Below, piece after piece: positions 1 through 5,727 of a DNA stretch of 7,480 nt. A program made the position numbers and the translations under genes. Position 1 is the first letter of the stretch. Each line of letters starts with the position of its first letter. The notes beneath the pieces are model-generated. The model searched no databases. It worked only from the letters and a program-made list of their open reading frames with translations, and was not told where the DNA came from. This DNA comes from Candidatus Nanopelagicales bacterium. GTDB taxonomy: Bacteria > Actinomycetota > Actinomycetes > S36-B12. The stretch covers positions 1 through 7,480 of the forward strand of contig JAGYOB010000023.1 in NCBI GenBank assembly GCA_018399515.1. The letters are read 5' to 3'.

Positions 1-60
1 TGTAGAGATAAATGAAATGGCAGACAATCTATATGAAAATTATCTCCCCGGTGAGCTAAG
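1..60. other. AT-rich non-coding edge with inverted repeat
   Basis: This stretch is clearly AT-rich (13 G/C in bases 1-46, about 28%) in an otherwise high-GC window, and it carries no convincing gene. It contains a perfect 7-bp inverted repeat, GAGATAA at 5-11 and TTATCTC at 40-46, separated by 28 bases. It could be the promoter or operator region of a gene outside the window to the left, or a small remnant of foreign DNA. Nothing visible decides between these. Seen directly: composition and repeat. Inferred: any regulatory role. Confidence 0.4.
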
Positions 61-82
61 GCGGCCTGCCCCTAAGGGCCGC
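61..82 (-). terminator. GC-rich hairpin just downstream of the YihY gene, possible terminator
   Basis: GCGGCC at 61-66 pairs with GGCCGC at 77-82, giving a 6-bp all-GC stem with a 10-base loop. It lies 6 bases past the stop codon of the minus-strand YihY-family gene. Inside it an alternative stem, GCCC at 68-71 with GGGC at 76-79, is possible. No T tract follows on either strand, so it is not a classical intrinsic terminator. Hairpins without a U tract do occur at actinobacterial gene ends, so termination or 3'-end stabilisation is plausible but unproven. Confidence 0.35.
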
Positions 83-88
83 ACCATG

Positions 89-1078
89 CTACCCAGCCTC
101 CCGACCACTCCCCGGCGAGGGCTGGGGGTCGCTCGTGACAGTAGCGGCAACCTGATCAGCCTCGGTGCGCTCCTCGATGCGGGTGCGCAGCGCTAGGGAC
201 GCTTGATCGGCCGGCGTCGGCTCAGCGGGGACCAGGCTGCGCGGCCACAGGCGCTTGCGTCGCACTACCGCGATCTCCGCGGCGAACACCAGCCCCTGGC
301 TGACGAAATACAACAGCGAGAACAAGCCCACGACCGCGGCGAAAGGCCCGTACACCGCACCCGACCGGCTCACCAGCACGCTCAACAGCCACCCGCCCAG
401 TGTCACCAGGATCGTCAGGATCGCGCCACCGATGATGGCGCCGGGCCACGCGGCCCGCCACGCACCGGGCGTCGACGACAGGAGCGCGACGCAGCTGAGA
501 AGAACGAGGGCCAGCACAGTCCAGGAGCCGAGGAGGCCGAGTCCGATTCCGAGGAAACCCGGACCCAGGCGCGCAACCCCGACAGCGATACCGCCCAGCG
601 CTGCGATCCCGAGGAGGAGAACGAAGAGGGTCGCGAAAGCCCGGATGTACCGGGGCAGGAAGCCCAGGCGGTCTCGATGCGGCACCCCCTGGATCTGATT
701 GATGATCTCGTATCCGGTGAACACGATGCCGTTGCCGGTGAACAGCAGGCCGATGATGCCAATGACCAGGGGGAGAGGGGAGCTCGGCATCGCTGCCAAT
801 GCAGAGGTGATCGCTTCGTTCAGACTGTCCGGAATCACCGCGGCGATGAATTCGTCACGCAAGGCGGGATCATCACGAAGGACCTGGCTCACCGCCCAGA
901 CGACGATCAACAAGATCGGTATCGAGCTCAAGAATCCGTAGTACGTGAGCAGTGCTGCCAGTCGTGCCCCGGAGTCCTCACCGTATTTGCGAATAACCGC
1001 ATAGCCGAACCCCACGGGTGGAATGCGTTGCTGCCACCGGTTCGCTTCGGCGATTACTCGTGCAACCAACGCGGACAT
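89..1078 (-). CDS. YihY/BrkB-family integral membrane protein
   Basis: This 329-residue membrane protein belongs to the YihY/virulence factor BrkB family, often misannotated as ribonuclease BN; the biochemical role of the family is not settled. About six hydrophobic helices can be read, at roughly residues 42-66, 103-125, 147-170, 174-200, 213-236 and 245-271. The first carries the family's small-residue/aromatic pattern ARLAALLTYYGFLSSIPILL, and the last, after VYGPFAAVVGLFSLLYFVSQ, ends in an AAEI similar to the GAEL of relatives. The N-terminal 40 residues are basic and amphipathic, and residues 273-329 form a charged, Pro/Ser-rich, probably disordered tail. The start is ATG at 1078, 17 bases after the stop of the small membrane gene upstream, with only a weak ribosome site, so co-transcription with that gene is likely. 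Family assignment is firm; function is unknown. Confidence 0.9.
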   Translation of the reverse strand: MSALVARVIAEANRWQQRIPPVGFGYAVIRKYGEDSGARLAALLTYYGFLSSIPILLIVVWAVSQVLRDDPALRDEFIAAVIPDSLNEAITSALAAMPSSPLPLVIGIIGLLFTGNGIVFTGYEIINQIQGVPHRDRLGFLPRYIRAFATLFVLLLGIAALGGIAVGVARLGPGFLGIGLGLLGSWTVLALVLLSCVALLSSTPGAWRAAWPGAIIGGAILTILVTLGGWLLSVLVSRSGAVYGPFAAVVGLFSLLYFVSQGLVFAAEIAVVRRKRLWPRSLVPAEPTPADQASLALRTRIEERTEADQVAATVTSDPQPSPGSGREAG

Positions 1079-1095
1079 ACTCGACGTTCGCTAAC

Positions 1096-1305
1096 TCAAC
1101 GACCGCGCAGTTGTTGGATCCGGGTGCGGGTGAAGAACGCTGCCACCGTGATCAGGATGGTCGCGCCGAGGAACACGATCGTGGTGAGATCCAAGCCACC
1201 GGCGATGAACCTGATCACTGTCGCAACCGCGAATAGAGCGGCGCCGATAGTCTGCAGGGCGAAAGAGAACTTCAGCTGGCGCAGGAGCACATCGTCTGCT
1301 GACAT
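1096..1305 (-). CDS. small two-helix membrane protein, function unknown
   Basis: This encodes 69 residues with a short charged N-terminus (MSADDVLLRQLK), hydrophobic segments at about 11-33 and 37-58 separated by a short Gly/Asp loop, and a basic C-terminus (TRTRIQQLRGR). The charge pattern predicts a helical hairpin in the plasma membrane. I do not recognise a named family. It is probably real: it has an ATG start, it fills the gap between the Rid gene and the YihY-family gene without overlap, and its stop lies 17 bases before the YihY start, which suggests an operon. Upstream of the ATG, TAGGGT could act as a -10 box for a leaderless mRNA, or the AGGG within it as a ribosome site with 7-base spacing. 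A role linked to its membrane partner is inference from position only. Confidence 0.75.
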   Translation of the reverse strand: MSADDVLLRQLKFSFALQTIGAALFAVATVIRFIAGGLDLTTIVFLGATILITVAAFFTRTRIQQLRGR

Positions 1306-1311
1306 ATTGGC

Positions 1312-1317
1312 ACCCTA
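1312..1317 (-). promoter_or_regulatory. candidate -10 box of the small membrane protein gene
   Basis: TAGGGT is read on the minus strand from 1317 to 1312, six bases before the ATG at 1305, and matches the actinobacterial TANNNT -10 pattern. At that distance transcription would start at or next to the A of ATG. The AGGG inside it could instead be a Shine-Dalgarno sequence, so this call is ambiguous. No good -35 hexamer is seen. The whole divergent space to the Rid gene is only 32 bp. Confidence 0.35.
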
Positions 1318-1324
1318 TCGACTC

Positions 1325-1331
1325 GAGAGGA
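1325..1331 (+). promoter_or_regulatory. ribosome binding site of the Rid-family gene
   Basis: GAGAGGA is a good purine-rich match to the anti-Shine-Dalgarno sequence and lies 6 bases before the ATG at 1338. It fixes the start of the Rid-family gene and contrasts with the neighbouring genes, several of which lack a recognisable site. Confidence 0.7.
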
Positions 1332-1337
1332 CCCCCC

Positions 1338-1730
1338 ATGAGCGACATCGTCGGTATTCCCAGCCCCCATTCCTGGGATGCACCCTTCCGCTATTCCCAG
1401 GCCACCCGGGTGGGCGATCTCGTTTTCGTCTCTGGGCAGGCTGCCGTGGGACCTGATGGGAACATCGTGGGAGAAGGAGATTTCGTCGCGCAGGCAGAGT
1501 GCGTGTTCGACAACCTGCGCAAGGTCCTCGAGGCAGCCGGCAGCAGCCTCGATCAGGTGGCGAAGGTGACTATCTACATGACCGACACGTCCCACTTCCC
1601 CCACATCCTCGAGTGCCGGGAGCGATACTTCAGCGAGCCATACCCGGCTGACACCACCGTCGAGGTGACCGGCTTGGCTCTGCCCGGTCTCATGCTGGAG
1701 ATTGAAGCGATCGCGGTCGTCACCGACTAA
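1338..1730 (+). CDS. Rid-family (YjgF/YER057c/UK114) protein lacking the catalytic arginine
   Basis: At 130 residues this has the usual length of a Rid protein, which forms a trimer with active sites between subunits. Family features are GDLVFVSGQ at 26-34, a central helix around 49-67, VTIYMTD at 77-83, and the C-terminal signature around 106-126 ending in LEIEAIAVV. Canonical RidA deaminates reactive enamine/imine intermediates such as 2-aminoacrylate and holds the substrate carboxylate with Arg105. Here the equivalent position reads YPADTTVEV, with Asp at residue 105. Classical imine deaminase activity is therefore doubtful, and it fits better among the Rid subfamilies (Rid4-7 in the published scheme) that lack this arginine and whose reactions are mostly unknown. 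The start is supported by a GAGAGGA ribosome site. It is divergent from the small membrane gene, and its TAA overlaps the stop of the opposing methyltransferase gene by 4 nt. Family is sure; reaction is unknown. Confidence 0.92.
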   Translation: MSDIVGIPSPHSWDAPFRYSQATRVGDLVFVSGQAAVGPDGNIVGEGDFVAQAECVFDNLRKVLEAAGSSLDQVAKVTIYMTDTSHFPHILECRERYFSEPYPADTTVEVTGLALPGLMLEIEAIAVVTD

Positions 1731-2971
1731 TGCGATTCGTCGCCCTCGGCCGCTGAGTTCGGCAGCAAGAGCGCGATGCATTCGACGTGGTGGGTCATCG
1801 GGAATGCATCGAAGGCGCGCACGTGCGCCAGCCGCCAGCCAGCCTGCTTGGCCGCTGCGACATCACGACCTAAAGCGACCGGATCGCAGGCAACATAGGC
1901 CACGGCACGTGGTCGAAGCGACAGGATGCTGGTCATGGTCCGGACTCCGGCACCCGTCCGCGGCGGATCGAGGACGACCAGGTCGCAGGATGTGACCATC
2001 GTCGATCGCAGCCACCGGTGGACGGCGGATTCGTGCAGGCTGACCTGCGGCTGGCCATGCAGGCTGCGCTTGGCCGCACGGACCGCGATCGGATCCGACT
2101 CGACAGCGTCGATGCGGCCCGTCGGGCCGACGTCGTCGGCGAGGGCTCCGGCGAAGAGTCCGGCTCCGGAATAGAGGTCGACGACGTGATCGCCAGCCTG
2201 CGGCTGCAGCATGTCGCGGACTGCAGCGATGAAAGTCCTCGGCGCCTCGGGGTGCACCTGCCAGAAAGCTGTCGCGTCGAGGCGCCAGACATGGTCGTCG
2301 ACCATCTCTTGAATACGGGCACGTCCGGGTTGGGGATCGGGCACGGCGATGGCGGGGCTTGCCGATGGTGAAACAGCGAGAATCTCGCGGGTGCCGGCCC
2401 AATCGCGGCGCAACACCTGCAGGTCGCGGATCTGGGACGTGGATAGCAGACAGGAATCGACCGGAACGATCTCGTGTGAGCGATAGCGACGCAGGCCCGC
2501 TCGACCTGCGCGGGTAACCGCGAATCGCATGCGGGTACGCCAACCCAGACCATCGTCGTCATTGGGCATCGCCTCGACCTGGAGATCACTCCAGCGCTCA
2601 GGTGGCTCCCCACCGAGGCGAACGAGGCCCTCGCGGATCACCGTTGCCTTCAGTGCGCGCTGACCCTCCAGTGACACATGCTGCCAATCGCAGCCACCGC
2701 AGATGCCGGCATAAGCACACGGCGCAATCACGCGGTCTGCAGACGAGCGCAGAACGGATTCGGTGTCGGCGCGCACGAACCGGCCGTGCTTGGGGGCATC
2801 GGTTACGCGTGCGCGCACCCGCTCACCAGGCAGGCAGTGGCGCACGAAGAGCACCTGTCCCTCATAGCGACCCACGCACACCCCGCCATGTGCGACCGCG
2901 GTGATTTCCACGTCTACGACGTCACCGCGCGCCAGTCGTTGTGATTCGGCTCGGAACTCGGATTCGTTCAT
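1727..2971 (-). CDS. TRAM-domain class I SAM-dependent RNA methyltransferase (TrmA/RlmC/RlmD-type, m5U)
   Basis: This 414-residue enzyme belongs to the RNA uracil-C5 methyltransferase family, which uses S-adenosylmethionine. An N-terminal TRAM-like RNA-binding domain spans about residues 12-75. Cys85, Cys91, Cys94 (C-x5-C-x2-C in APCAYAGICGGC) and Cys174 (VDSC) match the [4Fe-4S] ligands of RlmD. FWQVHPEA at 236-243, the SAM-binding DLYSGAG at 265-271 and DPPRTGAG at 335-342 follow. Cys362 in YVACDP is the expected nucleophile and Glu398 in HHVEC the general base, so it looks active. Target base (23S rRNA or tRNA U54) cannot be read from the sequence. I chose ATG at 2971 because it overlaps the trmB stop as ATGA, typical of translational coupling; an in-frame GTG at 2992 would add seven residues. 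The 3' end overlaps the convergent Rid gene by 4 nt. Confidence 0.92.
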   Translation of the reverse strand: MNESEFRAESQRLARGDVVDVEITAVAHGGVCVGRYEGQVLFVRHCLPGERVRARVTDAPKHGRFVRADTESVLRSSADRVIAPCAYAGICGGCDWQHVSLEGQRALKATVIREGLVRLGGEPPERWSDLQVEAMPNDDDGLGWRTRMRFAVTRAGRAGLRRYRSHEIVPVDSCLLSTSQIRDLQVLRRDWAGTREILAVSPSASPAIAVPDPQPGRARIQEMVDDHVWRLDATAFWQVHPEAPRTFIAAVRDMLQPQAGDHVVDLYSGAGLFAGALADDVGPTGRIDAVESDPIAVRAAKRSLHGQPQVSLHESAVHRWLRSTMVTSCDLVVLDPPRTGAGVRTMTSILSLRPRAVAYVACDPVALGRDVAAAKQAGWRLAHVRAFDAFPMTHHVECIALLLPNSAAEGDESH

Positions 2972-3660
2972 GCGGTGACCCGCTCGAACCACATGTCGAT
3001 CGGGGCCCTTCCGGCAGCGAGGGCGTTTCGTTCGTACCTGGTGACGGGGCGGTGGTCAGGTCGCGGAATGACTCCGCCGCGCCACAGGTCGCTGGCTGTC
3101 ACGATCGCGGCGATCTGGTCGGCGTAGTCAGGCCAATCCGTAGCGAGATGCCAAAATCCACCCGGCTGCACATAGCGGGCCAGTTCCCGGGTGAAGGATT
3201 CATTGACGAGTCGACGTCGATGGTGGCGCTTCTTCGGCCACGGGTCGGGAAAGAACGTCCGCACACCCGAAAGTCCGTTCGGGGGCAGTGCCGGGAGTAC
3301 TTGGCGCGCATCAGCCTCGATCACGACGACGTTGGTCAGTTTCGCCGATTCGATGCGATGCACGAGATCACCGACCCCGGGGATGTGCAGATCGATGGCG
3401 ATGATGCTGCGTTCGGGCTCATCCAGCGCCGACCTCTCGACCGGTTCTCCGGTCCCGAAACCGATATCGAGCACCCAATCGGAAGCCGGATCCAGCAAAT
3501 CCAGCAGCCCAAGCAGCAGGGGTAGTGAAGCGGTTTCCTCACCGAGGACGCTGTCGCCGATGCGCACCAGACGATCGGAACCTTGATCGAGAGCGGCCGC
3601 TTGGCGTGCGGTGATCCTGCTCCGGCGCCTTTTGGTGGTGGCGAGCAAGGATGTGTGCAC
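2968..3660 (-). CDS. trmB: tRNA (guanine-N7)-methyltransferase TrmB
   Basis: This makes N7-methylguanosine at position 46 of the tRNA variable loop, using S-adenosylmethionine. The 230 residues show the TrmB landmarks in order: a basic N-terminus (KRRRSRITARQ, 10-20), the SAM loop LDIGFGTG at 64-71, Asp90 at the end of the next strand (IIAIDLH), the hallmark FFPDPWPKKRH at 136-146 with the catalytic Asp139, HLATDW at 171-176, and the tRNA-binding RPVTRYE at 204-210 followed by the C-terminal MWFER. Length is normal for the family. The start is GTG at 3660, with no Shine-Dalgarno but a TACCCT box seven bases upstream, so a leaderless mRNA is likely. It is the first gene of a two-gene RNA-modification operon, joined to the m5U methyltransferase by an ATGA overlap, and is divergent from plsB across 85 bp. 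Confidence 0.95.
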   Translation of the reverse strand: MHTSLLATTKRRRSRITARQAAALDQGSDRLVRIGDSVLGEETASLPLLLGLLDLLDPASDWVLDIGFGTGEPVERSALDEPERSIIAIDLHIPGVGDLVHRIESAKLTNVVVIEADARQVLPALPPNGLSGVRTFFPDPWPKKRHHRRRLVNESFTRELARYVQPGGFWHLATDWPDYADQIAAIVTASDLWRGGVIPRPDHRPVTRYERNALAAGRAPIDMWFERVTA

Positions 3661-3667
3661 TATCCCG

Positions 3668-3673
3668 AGGGTA
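3668..3673 (-). promoter_or_regulatory. candidate -10 box of trmB, leaderless type
   Basis: TACCCT is read on the minus strand from 3673 to 3668, seven bases before the GTG start at 3660. This fits the actinobacterial TANNNT -10 pattern at the distance seen in leaderless transcripts. No convincing -35 hexamer is present, and there is no ribosome site between the box and the start. Confidence 0.45.
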
Positions 3674-3687
3674 GTGCGTGCGGATCG

Positions 3688-3698
3688 GTGACGATCAC
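3688..3698. promoter_or_regulatory. 11-bp palindrome in the trmB-plsB divergent region
   Basis: GTGA-CGA-TCAC is a perfect 4+3+4 palindrome near the middle of the 85-bp divergent intergenic region, upstream of both candidate -10 boxes. It could be a regulator half-site pair serving either gene, but it is short enough to arise by chance. Confidence 0.2.
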
Positions 3699-3729
3699 GC
3701 TGTTCACCACCCAGGGGCTGACTTCCACA

Positions 3730-3740
3730 CTTAGGCTAAG
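3730..3740 (+). promoter_or_regulatory. candidate -10 box of plsB inside a palindrome
   Basis: TAGGCT at 3732-3737 ends eight bases before the ATG at 3746, again the spacing of a leaderless actinobacterial promoter. It sits inside the perfect palindrome CTTAG-G-CTAAG (3730-3740). No Shine-Dalgarno lies between it and the ATG, which supports leaderless initiation. No -35 hexamer at normal spacing is visible. Confidence 0.45.
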
Positions 3741-3745
3741 CGACC

Positions 3746-5674
3746 ATGGCAGGGAGGTTGGTGCGCGCGGATTCTCTAGCGACTGGAATCGCGCAGGATT
3801 CATTGACCGTCGAGACGATCATTCGATCGTCCCGATATGCCCGCCGGGTGTCCGAACTTGCCGCAGAGTTGGGTCTGCCTCGCGAACGAGTGGACGCACA
3901 GGCCCGTAGTTGCCTGGTGGAGATGGTGGCGACCATCGAGCCGTACCCGAGCGGGGTGTGGGACGCATTCGGCAAGTGGCTGTCGCGTGCCTACACGATC
4001 GATGCTGCGACCGAGCACCTGCCGAAACTGCGTGCCCTGAGCGCGCGGCATTCCCTGGTCTTCCTCCCCAACCATCGGTCCTATTTGGATCCGCTCATTC
4101 TGCGACGCGTGTTGTCCCAGGGTGGATTGCCGAGCAACTACATCCTCGGTGGTGTCAATCTTGCGATGTGGCCGGCCACGCTCGTCGCCAAACGTGCCGG
4201 CCTGGTGTTCATCCGTCGCAGCACTCGCGATGATGCGATCTATCCGGCGATGATGCGGCTGTACCTCGGTTGCCTGCTGGAGCGACAGGCGAACCTGGAG
4301 TGGTATTTCGAAGGAGGGCGAACACGGACGGGCAAATTGCGACCTCCGCGCATGGGTGTATTGCGCTACCTCGTCGATGCGTACGCGGAGAACCTCGCGC
4401 AGCCCGAAGCGGATGCGCCCGAGGTTTACGTCGTGCCCGTGTCGATCGTGTACGACCAGCAACACGAGGTGGGGGCGATCTCCGCCGAAGATGGTGGAGG
4501 GTTGAAGACGCCGGAAAGTTTCCGGTGGCTGGTGGGATTCGCGCGAGCCCAGTCGCTCTTGCGAGGACAGGCGCACGTGCGTTTCGGTGAGCCGCTTCGC
4601 CTGGGGGAGGCTCTCGCAGACGCGCAGGAGCGCGCCGGTTCCTTCGATGCTCGCACCGTGGTTCCCCGAGTGGCCTTCGAAATCGCACACCGAATCAATG
4701 ACGCGATTCCGATCACACCCTCGGCACTGGTCACCTTCGCTCTGTTGGACAACGAAGGTCGCGCGCTCACCCTGGATGAGCTCCTCGAGATCTTGACTCC
4801 GCTCCTGGCGTACGCACGTCGTAGGCGTTTACCGATGACCACTGATGTCGATCTCGCTCGACCAGACGACCTACGACGGGCGCTTGCTTCACTGCAACGC
4901 GAGGGAATCATCGAAAGTTTCAGCGGGGGCACAGACACGATCTACGCGGTTGCTCGCGATCGTCAGCATGAAGCGGCGTTCTACCGCAACACGGTCGCTC
5001 ACTGGTTCGTTTATCGAGCGGTCGCCGAGAACGCACTGCTCGCAGCGGCCGAGAGCAATGCCGACGACGTCATCGATGACACCTGGTTTTGTGCGCTGGC
5101 ATTGCGGGACATGTTGAAGTTCGAGTTCTTCTTCCCCCGCAAACGTGACTTCGCTGAGCGCATTCGGGAGGAGATCGACATCGCGCGGCCGGGCTGGCAG
5201 GCAGAGAGCCTGACCGTGGCGGATGTCGTCACTGCTTTGGACGAAACATCACTGTATTTGTCTCACCGGGTGATCGGGCCGTTCCTCGAGGCATACGCGG
5301 TTGTCGCGCATAGGCTCGCGCAGCAGCCGCCCGAACGCATCATCGATGAGGATGCGTTCGTCGATGAATGCCTGGGCATCGCCCACCAGGATTGGCTGCA
5401 GTTGCGCCTTCATTCACCGGAATCCATCTCACGCGATCTGATGCGAGGTGCACTTCGACTGGCGGAGAATCGAGGATTGCTCAACCCGTCCGTTCACGAA
5501 TCCGACGACCAATCTCAGGACCGCTCCGATGAGGCGCTCCGGCGCCACCGGCGGGAATTCGCGACCGAGATCCAAGGAGCCGTCGACCGGGTGGCGATCG
5601 TCCGGCGTGCAGCCCTGGCCCGACTGTCCGATGATGAAGCCCGGGTGTCCAGCGTGATCACCGGTCGATCATGA
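3746..5674 (+). CDS. plsB: PlsB-family glycerol-3-phosphate 1-O-acyltransferase
   Basis: This acylates position 1 of glycerol-3-phosphate to give lysophosphatidate, the first step of phospholipid and triacylglycerol synthesis at the membrane. All four acyltransferase blocks are present: NHRSYLD (His110, Asp115; HX4D), GLVFIRR at 152-158, the substrate-binding EGGRTRTGK at 189-197, and VVPVSIVYD at 229-237. The C-terminal half also resembles PlsB: FYRNTVAHWF at 412-421 parallels YYRNNIAHML of E. coli, and LRDMLKFEFFF at 453-463 parallels another conserved stretch. At 642 residues it is shorter than E. coli PlsB (807); the HX4D histidine is at 110 instead of 306, so about 190 N-terminal residues are absent. 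An in-frame TAA at 3737-3739 rules out extension. The last 50 or so residues are charged and polar. It is likely co-transcribed with the HAD-PlsC gene 46 bp downstream. Confidence 0.92.
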   Translation: MAGRLVRADSLATGIAQDSLTVETIIRSSRYARRVSELAAELGLPRERVDAQARSCLVEMVATIEPYPSGVWDAFGKWLSRAYTIDAATEHLPKLRALSARHSLVFLPNHRSYLDPLILRRVLSQGGLPSNYILGGVNLAMWPATLVAKRAGLVFIRRSTRDDAIYPAMMRLYLGCLLERQANLEWYFEGGRTRTGKLRPPRMGVLRYLVDAYAENLAQPEADAPEVYVVPVSIVYDQQHEVGAISAEDGGGLKTPESFRWLVGFARAQSLLRGQAHVRFGEPLRLGEALADAQERAGSFDARTVVPRVAFEIAHRINDAIPITPSALVTFALLDNEGRALTLDELLEILTPLLAYARRRRLPMTTDVDLARPDDLRRALASLQREGIIESFSGGTDTIYAVARDRQHEAAFYRNTVAHWFVYRAVAENALLAAAESNADDVIDDTWFCALALRDMLKFEFFFPRKRDFAERIREEIDIARPGWQAESLTVADVVTALDETSLYLSHRVIGPFLEAYAVVAHRLAQQPPERIIDEDAFVDECLGIAHQDWLQLRLHSPESISRDLMRGALRLAENRGLLNPSVHESDDQSQDRSDEALRRHRREFATEIQGAVDRVAIVRRAALARLSDDEARVSSVITGRS

Positions 5675-5727
5675 TGGTGACGCAGTCGACGGCAGAGGCG
5701 ATCAACGTGGGAGCGGTGCAGTGTTAA
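5671..5727 (+). CDS. possible 18-codon ORF bridging plsB and plsC
   Basis: An ATG at 5671 overlaps the plsB stop as ATGA and opens a frame encoding MMVTQSTAEAINVGAVQC. It stops at TAA 5725-5727, seven bases inside the start of the next gene (GTG 5721). The geometry would let ribosomes leaving plsB translate to the plsC start, that is, translational coupling through a short leader. It may equally be chance, since the ATGA alone arises easily and no ribosome site is obvious. The peptide matches nothing I recognise. Confidence 0.2.
   Translation: MMVTQSTAEAINVGAVQC
5709..5713 (+). promoter_or_regulatory. ribosome binding site of the HAD-PlsC gene
   Basis: GGGAG lies seven bases before the GTG at 5721 and decides that start. 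In that frame no ATG, GTG or TTG lies between the plsB stop and 5721. Confidence 0.6.

Noticed and set aside
17..196. 59-codon ORF on the plus strand beginning MADNLYENYLPGE
   Set aside because: It starts in the AT-rich edge with no clear ribosome site, passes through the hairpin at 61-82 and then runs antisense to the end of the YihY-family gene. It is more likely chance.
203..1456. 417-codon open frame on the plus strand
   Set aside because: It lies antisense to the YihY-family gene and runs on into the Rid gene in another frame. Its translation is rich in Arg, Gln, Asp and Glu without any domain pattern, as expected for a shadow of high-GC coding sequence.
1863..2613. Two overlapping 226-codon frames on the minus strand within the methyltransferase gene
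   Set aside because: They are out-of-frame shadows full of Arg, Pro and Ser; the true frame carries the Fe-S cysteines, the SAM motif and the catalytic residues.
2972..2992. GTG at 2992 as the start of the m5U methyltransferase
   Set aside because: It would lengthen the overlap with trmB to 25 nt and add seven residues outside the TRAM domain. The ATG at 2971 gives the common ATGA junction.
3660..3707. 15-codon ORF on the minus strand (VNSVIVTDPHALPSG) whose TAG overlaps the trmB GTG
   Set aside because: It would be a coupled leader peptide, but it covers the good leaderless -10 box of trmB and has no ribosome site. The two readings exclude each other, and the promoter reading is stronger.
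3800..4690. 296-codon open frame on the minus strand inside plsB
   Set aside because: It is a shadow of the PlsB reading frame, whose acyltransferase motifs are unmistakable. The antisense translation is His/Arg/Gln-rich and shows no family features.
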